Positions 1 to 3,643 of a stretch of 5,191 bases of DNA are shown here, one piece after another. Position 1 is the first letter of the stretch, and every line of letters starts with the position of its first letter. Under the pieces are notes generated by a model. The model had not been told where the DNA came from. It saw only the letters and a list, made by a program, of their open reading frames with translations, and made no database searches. The stretch comes from Pseudomonadota bacterium. Lineage in GTDB: Bacteria > Myxococcota > Polyangia > Polyangiales > Polyangiaceae. The translations under genes were made by a program, and so were the position numbers. The DNA is taken from positions 1 through 5,191 of the forward strand of contig JAEZYO010000232.1 in assembly GCA_023419055.1 (NCBI GenBank). The letters run 5' to 3'.

Positions 1-1024
1 GCGCGGTGGCGGCGAACCCGAGCAAGAGGGCGATGAGCGCGGCGACGCCCGTGCGCCGCCGCGAGCGAGTCTGCGAGGCGCGGCTCAGCCGCGCGCCCGC
101 GTCCGAAGCGGAGAACCCCTCGGGCAAAGGATCGAGCTCCCCGGCCTGCGCGCGGTCGAGCGCCGCGAGCATCTCGCTCGCGCTCCCGAAGCGAAGCGAC
201 CGATCGCGGGCGAGCGCGCGGCGTAGGATCCTGGCGACGCCTTCTCCCGCGTCGGGAGCATAGAGGCGCACGTCATCGGCGTCGCGCGTGCAGATCGCGA
301 CCAGGATGGCCTCGTAGGTCGGCGCGCTGTGCGGCGGCCGCCCGGCGAGCATCTCGAACAGGATCGCTCCGACGCTGTAGAGATCGGCGCGCTCGTCGAC
401 CTCCTCGAGGCCCTGCGCCTGCTCCGGGGACATGTAGTAGGCGGTCCCGAGGATGGTGCCGCGCCGGGTCAGCGTGTCGAGCGTCGTCTTCCTCGAGAGC
501 TTCGAGATTCCGAAGTCGACTATTTTGACGAGCGGCTCGCCGCTCTCGCGCGCGCAGAGGAAAACGTTGTCCGGCTTGAGGTCGCGGTGGACGATGCCCG
601 CCGCGTGGGCGCGCACGAGCGCGCGCAAGACCTGTCGCGCGACGGACAACGCTTCGGGGAGCGCAAGCTTCGCGTGCTCGTTCAAGCGAGCGCGCAGGTC
701 CTGCCCGGTGAGAAGCTCCATCACCAGAAACGGCAGCCCTTGCTCGGCCTCGCCGAAGTCGAAGATCTGGACGATGTGCTCGCTCTCGACGAGGCTCGCG
801 GCCTCGGCTTCGCGCTGGAAACGCTGCGCCGCCTGCGCGTCCCGCGCGGCTTCGGGCGCGAGGAACTTCAGCGCCACGCGCTTGCCGATGACCGTGTTCG
901 TCGCCTGAAAGACGGCGCCCATTCCGCCCTGCCCGAGCAGGCGATCGACGCGGTACTTTCCCGCCACGGTCGCCCCGAGCAGGCGGGTTATCGCTTCGTC
1001 GGGGGCAGCAAGACTCGTGGACAT
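1..1024 (-). CDS. Hanks-type Ser/Thr protein kinase, C-terminus cut by window edge
   Basis: Eukaryotic-type protein kinase that would phosphorylate Ser/Thr on protein substrates using ATP. I translated 341 complete codons from ATG at 1024, and the frame runs open off the left edge. Catalytic landmarks are all present: glycine loop GQGGMGAV (31-38), ATP lysine in VALK (K53), likely helix-C glutamate E72 in FQREA, catalytic loop HRDLKPDN (146-153), DFG (170-172), a Thr-rich activation segment (T180-T190), MSPEQ in the APE position (198-202) and DLYSVG (214-219). The catalytic domain ends near residue 290. After a linker and a basic SRRR stop-transfer-like stretch (321-324), a hydrophobic run (TGVAALIALLLGFAATA, 325-341) looks like the start of a membrane helix, so the kinase is probably anchored with an extracytoplasmic C-terminus outside the window. 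The domain order is that of PknB-like kinases, which are very numerous in myxobacteria. Substrate and sensory domain cannot be told. No strong Shine-Dalgarno is seen before the ATG. Confidence 0.95.
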   Translation of the reverse strand, partial: MSTSLAAPDEAITRLLGATVAGKYRVDRLLGQGGMGAVFQATNTVIGKRVALKFLAPEAARDAQAAQRFQREAEAASLVESEHIVQIFDFGEAEQGLPFLVMELLTGQDLRARLNEHAKLALPEALSVARQVLRALVRAHAAGIVHRDLKPDNVFLCARESGEPLVKIVDFGISKLSRKTTLDTLTRRGTILGTAYYMSPEQAQGLEEVDERADLYSVGAILFEMLAGRPPHSAPTYEAILVAICTRDADDVRLYAPDAGEGVARILRRALARDRSLRFGSASEMLAALDRAQAGELDPLPEGFSASDAGARLSRASQTRSRRRTGVAALIALLLGFAATA

Positions 1025-1030
1025 CGGCCT

Positions 1031-1051
1031 GCCGTCCCTTGGCGGGACGAC
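1031..1051 (-). promoter_or_regulatory. Hairpin directly upstream of the kinase start codon
   Basis: On the minus strand CGTCCC, loop GCCAA, GGGACG form a perfect 6-bp stem, which one G-U and one G-C pair extend to 8 bp. It ends 6 nt before the kinase ATG. The only AGGG-like purine stretch near the start lies in the loop and 3' arm, so the structure could reduce ribosome access. Short stems are common in GC-rich DNA, so a regulatory role is only inferred. Confidence 0.35.
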
Positions 1052-1069
1052 GGGGCCAAGCCTAGCATC

Positions 1070-1127
1070 GCTCGAACGGAAGGTCAGCGCGCCAAGAGGG
1101 ACGCGCTGACCACGAGAACGTTCGAGC
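1070..1127 (-). terminator. Nested inverted repeats downstream of rpsT, probable terminator
   Basis: The inner element is GGTCAGCGCG (1082-1091), a 10-nt loop, then CGCGCTGACC (1102-1111): a perfect 10-bp stem whose 5' side begins 31 nt past the rpsT stop codon. Read on the minus strand, the stem is followed by TTCCGTT, a modest T-rich run, so it fits an intrinsic terminator for the small gene-rpsT unit. It is enclosed by a second perfect 9-bp repeat, GCTCGAACG (1070-1078) and CGTTCGAGC (1119-1127). If both fold together they give a two-tier stem with short internal bulges. The inner stem is very likely a real structure; the role of the outer repeat is unknown. Confidence 0.75.
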
Positions 1128-1142
1128 TACCGGCGAGCAGGC

Positions 1143-1409
1143 TCAGCGAGCGATCTTGCCGAGCGCAGCCGAGATGCGCGAGGTCACGCGCGAGGCCGTC
1201 TTCTTGTTGACGACGCCCTTGCTGGCGGCCTTCGCGAGCGCCTTGGTCGCGGCGAGGACCGGGTCCTTCGCCTTGGCAGCGTCGCCGCCTTCGATGGCAA
1301 CGCGCGCCTTCTTCACGATGGTGCGGACGTTGGCGCGAGCGGCGCGGTTGCGAGCGGTGCGGGTGATGCGCTGGCGGTTGCGCTTTTCTGCGGAAGCGTG
1401 ATTGGCCAT
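1143..1409 (-). CDS. rpsT: 30S ribosomal protein S20 (bS20)
   Basis: S20 binds 16S rRNA early in assembly of the small ribosomal subunit. The 88-residue product has the family's usual length and composition: N-terminus MANHASAEKRNRQR, a very basic first helix, and a later helical half with NKKTASRVTSRI (about residues 68-79). These are hallmark S20 sequences. The ATG at 1409 is chosen because MANHxSA is the conserved start; an AGGA lies 11 nt upstream. The gene begins 30 nt after the stop of a small basic ORF and probably shares its transcript from the promoter near 1658-1686. A strong terminator-like hairpin follows. In E. coli S20 represses its own translation; nothing in this leader lets me claim the same here. 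Confidence 0.97.
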   Translation of the reverse strand: MANHASAEKRNRQRITRTARNRAARANVRTIVKKARVAIEGGDAAKAKDPVLAATKALAKAASKGVVNKKTASRVTSRISAALGKIAR

Positions 1410-1439
1410 TTTTATTCGGATCCTAGGGAGCTCGAGGCG

Positions 1440-1601
1440 CTACGCCTTCTTCTTGGCGTCCGGCGCGCTCGCCGAATAGCCTTCAGGGTGCACGGGGAAT
1501 TTGATGGTGCTGCCCCGTGACTCGCTCGCTTTGCGAGCGCGGCCCTGGGAGCCCTTGCGAATATTACGGCGGCGTTCGGATTGCCGAGTCGAAGAAACCA
1601 T
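1440..1601 (-). CDS. Small basic protein (53 aa) upstream of rpsT, function unknown
   Basis: A 53-codon frame from ATG at 1601 to TAG at 1440. It begins MVSSTRQSERRRNIRKG, continues with more Arg/Lys, then has a distinctive stretch FPVHPEGYSASAPDAK (about 35-50) and ends KKKA. Support for its being real: it sits between a good promoter and rpsT, has a moderate AGCAGG ribosome-binding site 9 nt before ATG, ends 30 nt before rpsT, and its composition is that of a nucleic-acid-binding or ribosome-associated peptide rather than random GC-rich translation. No cysteines, membrane segment or signal peptide are seen. I do not recognise the family. The first 25 residues loosely resemble the basic N-terminal helix of S20, but that may be composition alone. 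The cytoplasmic, RNA-binding role is inference. Confidence 0.75.
   Translation of the reverse strand: MVSSTRQSERRRNIRKGSQGRARKASESRGSTIKFPVHPEGYSASAPDAKKKA
1523..1539. repeat. Perfect hairpin inside the small basic gene
   Basis: CGCTCGC and GCGAGCG flank a 3-nt loop (TTT on the plus strand, AAA on the transcript), a perfect 7-bp stem within codons for RARKASES. It may be a by-product of Arg/Ala/Ser codon use in GC-rich DNA; no function can be assigned. Confidence 0.4.
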
Positions 1602-1628
1602 ATCGATCTGCCTGCTGCCTCGTCGAAA

Positions 1629-1644
1629 GCGGCCTTCCGGCCGC
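1629..1644 (-). promoter_or_regulatory. Leader hairpin with GNRA-type loop before the small basic gene
   Basis: On the minus strand GCGGCC, loop GGAA, GGCCGC form a perfect 6-bp all-GC stem closed by a GNRA-class tetraloop, followed by TTTCG. It would begin about 7 nt after the transcription start expected from the promoter at 1658-1686 and ends 27 nt before the ATG. It could stabilise the 5' end, bind a protein (GNRA loops are common tertiary or protein contacts) or act as a weak attenuator. The structure is seen; the function is inferred. Confidence 0.5.
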
Positions 1645-1657
1645 CTAGGGGCCCGGG

Positions 1658-1686
1658 ACTATGAGCGAGGACCCCCTGCTTGTCAA
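1658..1686 (-). promoter_or_regulatory. Sigma70-type promoter for the small gene-rpsT operon
   Basis: On the minus strand a perfect -35 box TTGACA (1681-1686) is followed by a 17-nt spacer and CATAGT (1658-1663), which matches four of six -10 consensus bases. The predicted transcription start is near 1651, giving a leader of about 50 nt. Spacing and strength suit the housekeeping sigma factor and a ribosomal protein gene, and the site lies in the only non-coding stretch upstream of the operon. Confidence 0.7.
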
Positions 1687-1698
1687 CGAGGCTCGACG

Positions 1699-1721
1699 CG
1701 AGACGTGCGATCAGCGTCTCG
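1699..1721 (-). terminator. Hairpin after the sigma-partner gene, possible terminator
   Basis: CGAGACG and CGTCTCG form a perfect 7-bp stem with a 9-nt loop, starting 5 nt past the TGA of the membrane-partner gene. There is no T-run after it on the minus strand, so it is not a classic intrinsic terminator; it may instead protect the 3' end or help Rho-dependent ending. It lies only 12 nt upstream of the -35 box of the next operon, the place where insulation would be expected. Confidence 0.45.
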
Positions 1722-1726
1722 GGCGC

Positions 1727-2908
1727 TCAGTTTGGCCGAACCGTGGTGCTGATGCTGAAGGAAGGGGAGGCGAAGGGCTGAACGCGAGCCCGCTTGAACG
1801 CCCCCTCGATGCAAGCCGCGGCTGGCGTGCCCGCCGCTTGCCCTGAGACGCCCACAGACTGCACCGAGCCGTCCGACGCGAACACGATGCGGGCGGTTGA
1901 AGACCCGTCGTGGCCCGCGACGCAGGCGCGCGCAGCTCCCATCACGGAGCCGAGCGCCGCGTTCACGGCGCCCGTCGAAGGCTTGTCGGGCAGCCCGCCA
2001 GCGGGCAGCTCGGCGGGGCGCAACTTTTCGCTCGCGGCGGGAGGAGCGGGCGAGGGCGCAGCCGGCGCGGTGGAGGGCTCTTCCTCTTCGAGCACGACCG
2101 CTTCTGGCTTCACTCCGGACGCCACCGCCGAAGGGGCTCCCGTGGCTTGGCGCTTGACGCCTCCACTCAAGGGTTCTGGCGCACGCGGCGCTTCTGCCAA
2201 GGTCGGCCCGGGCGCGACCGCGGTCGACTCGGCTTTCGGGCTCCGGGGCTCCGGAGGCGCGGTCGAGGGCTCCTCGGCCCGCGTAGGCGACGTGACGACG
2301 GGCGCCGGCGTCACGATCGTCACGGGGGCGGGAGCGGGCTCCGACTTTTTGAGTGCCAGAATCAAGGCGGCCGCGGCCGCGACCGCTGCGACGCCGGAGA
2401 CGATCCAGGGCCCGCGCGAAGGACGCGCTTCGCGCGTGACCCGCGGGGGCAAGCTCGGGGCTCCCTGGTGCTCCTCGACCCAGGCGCTCGAGGGCGGCAC
2501 GCGCTCGGCGAGATCGCGCGTGCTCGCCGGCGGCTTCACCGCCGGCTTCGAGGCTTGGACACGCTCGACCACCTCTTCGACGCTCGCCCGCTCTCGAGAC
2601 GCGACCTGCAGCGACTCGAGCGCGATGTCCTTCGCCGCCTCGTTCTTCTTCTTCACGCTCGCCCGCGCGAGATCGGCGAGGCTGAACGGCGCCTTTGCAC
2701 CTTCGACCTTGGTGGGCGTCTTGAGCTCGAACCCGTCCTCACCCGGTTCGGGCGGCAGCGGCGCGCTCGAGAGGTCCTCGACGTCCCGCGCGGGCTCCGC
2801 CTGCGCGCGCTCGACGATTCGGGTCGCGAAGGCTTCCCACTCGGGCTCCGCGAGCGGCCACTCCTCGAGCAGCGCCTCGGCTTTGGCTGGGAGTTTGGGT
2901 AAGGTCAC
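1727..2908 (-). CDS. Single-pass membrane protein with AgmX/PglI-like tail, candidate anti-sigma partner
   Basis: A 393-residue protein. An acidic, helical N-terminus (1-166) contains a motif around EEWPLAEPEWEAFATRIVER (15-34) and precedes one membrane helix (about 168-186) bounded by SRGP and KKSEP, so the N-terminus should be cytoplasmic. A Pro/Ala/Glu-rich spacer follows (190-310). The tail (315-393) has cysteines C329 and C366 around IVFASDGSVQSVGVSG and ends with RARVQPFASPSFSISTTV, the pattern of the AgmX/PglI C-terminal (TonB-like) domain common in myxobacterial envelope proteins. These are its only two cysteines, so a disulfide is plausible. The GTG start at 2908 follows a strong GAGGAGGA site, and its GTGA overlaps the stop of the sigma gene, implying translational coupling. 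That, plus a cytoplasmic segment joined to an outer domain, suggests an anti-sigma factor or membrane sensor, but there is no HxxxCxxC zinc motif. The function is inferred. Confidence 0.85.
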   Translation of the reverse strand: MTLPKLPAKAEALLEEWPLAEPEWEAFATRIVERAQAEPARDVEDLSSAPLPPEPGEDGFELKTPTKVEGAKAPFSLADLARASVKKKNEAAKDIALESLQVASRERASVEEVVERVQASKPAVKPPASTRDLAERVPPSSAWVEEHQGAPSLPPRVTREARPSRGPWIVSGVAAVAAAAALILALKKSEPAPAPVTIVTPAPVVTSPTRAEEPSTAPPEPRSPKAESTAVAPGPTLAEAPRAPEPLSGGVKRQATGAPSAVASGVKPEAVVLEEEEPSTAPAAPSPAPPAASEKLRPAELPAGGLPDKPSTGAVNAALGSVMGAARACVAGHDGSSTARIVFASDGSVQSVGVSGQAAGTPAAACIEGAFKRARVQPFASPSFSISTTVRPN

Positions 2909-3492
2909 GCGTCCTCCTCGGCGTTGTAGCCGCGCGCCTCCAAGAAGGTGCGCAGCTTGCGGCGGGCCTCGTGGACTCGCCAGGCCACCGTCCCTTCAGG
3001 GCAGCCCAGGACCTGTGCGGCCTCGGTGTGGCTCAAGCCATCCACCGTCACCATCACTAGCGTCGTCCTCAGCGTTTCACTGAGCGAGTCCATTCCTTCG
3101 ACGAGGGTGACCGCGAGCTGGCGATCGGCGCTCGCCCCAGCAGGATCCGCACCCGAGCCGCGCGTCTCGATCAACAACCCCTCGATGCGGGGGTCATCCG
3201 CGGTAATCGAGTTCTTGCTCGGCTTGCGCGCCCGAATGGCGTTCAGGGACAGGTTTACCGCAATGCGGTAAATCCAAGTGAACGGCTCACTGCGCCCGTC
3301 GAAACGCGCGATCGCGCCGTACGCTCTCACGAAAGTTTCTTGCGTCACGTCTTCTGCCTCCGTGGCGTTCCGCAGAAGATGAGTGGCAAGCCGGTAGATC
3401 CGCCTCTGATGTCGGCGGACCAGAGTGCCAAAAGCATCGGCATCTCCGGCGCGGGCTGCCTCGACGAGTTCGCGATCAGTCCTTTGGGGCAT
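2905..3492 (-). CDS. ECF-family RNA polymerase sigma factor (RpoE-like)
   Basis: The 195-residue product directs RNA polymerase to a specific promoter set. Region 2 spans about 19-88 (DAFGTLVRRHQRRIYRLA, then EAEDVTQETFVRAY at 45-58, the core-binding signature, and FTWIYRIAVNLSLNAIR for -10 recognition). A linker of roughly 40 residues leads to region 4 (about 131-185) with the helix-turn-helix SHTEAAQVLGCPEGTVAWRVHEAR for -35 contact. Length and domain order are typical of ECF sigmas; regions 1 and 3 are absent. The ATG at 3492 is the only usable upstream start: no ATG, GTG or TTG occurs before the in-frame TAG at 3535-3537. No Shine-Dalgarno is evident; a hairpin ends 11 nt before the ATG. 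The gene overlaps the next by 4 nt, so sigma and membrane protein are probably made together, as in sigma/anti-sigma pairs. The stimulus and regulon are unknown. Confidence 0.95.
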   Translation of the reverse strand: MPQRTDRELVEAARAGDADAFGTLVRRHQRRIYRLATHLLRNATEAEDVTQETFVRAYGAIARFDGRSEPFTWIYRIAVNLSLNAIRARKPSKNSITADDPRIEGLLIETRGSGADPAGASADRQLAVTLVEGMDSLSETLRTTLVMVTVDGLSHTEAAQVLGCPEGTVAWRVHEARRKLRTFLEARGYNAEEDA

Positions 3493-3503
3493 GCCGAGAC
3501 TTG

Positions 3504-3519
3504 CCGTTCGGAAGAACGG
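3504..3519 (-). promoter_or_regulatory. Hairpin in the leader of the ECF sigma gene
   Basis: On the minus strand CCGTTC, loop TTCC, GAACGG form a perfect 6-bp stem ending 11 nt before the sigma ATG, close to where a ribosome-binding site would normally lie. The 11-nt gap (CAAGTCTCGGC) holds no GGAG-like core. It may influence initiation or be a small operator. Only the repeat itself is certain. Confidence 0.4.
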
Positions 3520-3536
3520 TCCGAGTGCGGAAGCCT

Positions 3537-3566
3537 ACGATAGTTCAACACTACTTGATTGGACAA
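3537..3566 (-). promoter_or_regulatory. Candidate promoter for the sigma factor operon
   Basis: On the minus strand TTGTCC (3561-3566) and TATCGT (3537-3542) are 18 nt apart; each matches four of six sigma70 consensus bases. The expected start near 3530 would give a leader of about 38 nt holding the hairpin at 3504-3519. An alternative is an ECF-type autoregulated promoter using the GAAC at 3543-3546, but no convincing partner -10 is seen. Confidence 0.4.
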
Positions 3567-3572
3567 CCGAAG

Positions 3573-3590
3573 GGCCCCGGGCTTTGGGCC
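3573..3590 (-). terminator. Weak candidate terminator behind the S1 protein gene
   Basis: On the minus strand GGCCC, an 8-nt loop and GGGCC form a perfect 5-bp GC stem followed by CTTCGGTT, about 53 nt past the S1 gene stop. The stem is short and the T content low, so it is only a possibility; it is the best such structure between the S1 gene and the sigma promoter. Confidence 0.25.
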
Positions 3591-3643
3591 GCATGTGATT
3601 GTCCGTTCTCAAGGAGTGCCGAGGCAGGCCCCCGAGCCGGTCG

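Noticed and set aside
329..1210. Plus-strand open frame (293 codons) opposite the kinase and the end of rpsT
   Set aside because: Arg/Leu-rich shadow of the kinase; the kinase motifs on the minus strand are unambiguous and the frame also crosses the terminator and rpsT.
1501..1846. Plus-strand small frames between the rpsT operon and the sigma partner
   Set aside because: They overlap the promoter, leader and small basic gene on the other strand and have no recognisable product.
2340..2405. GCGGCCGC-type GC-rich tract as a possible repeat or regulatory element
   Set aside because: It simply encodes the Ala-rich membrane helix of the partner protein.
1910..2902. Second plus-strand frame (330 codons), extremely Arg-rich
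   Set aside because: Composition reflects the complement of Ala/Pro/Glu codons in the membrane-partner gene; no motif or ribosome-binding site.
1794..3083. Long plus-strand open frame (429 codons) opposite the membrane partner and sigma genes
   Set aside because: It runs across two well-supported minus-strand genes; its Ser/Ala/Arg-rich translation has no domain and is what a high-GC reverse frame gives.
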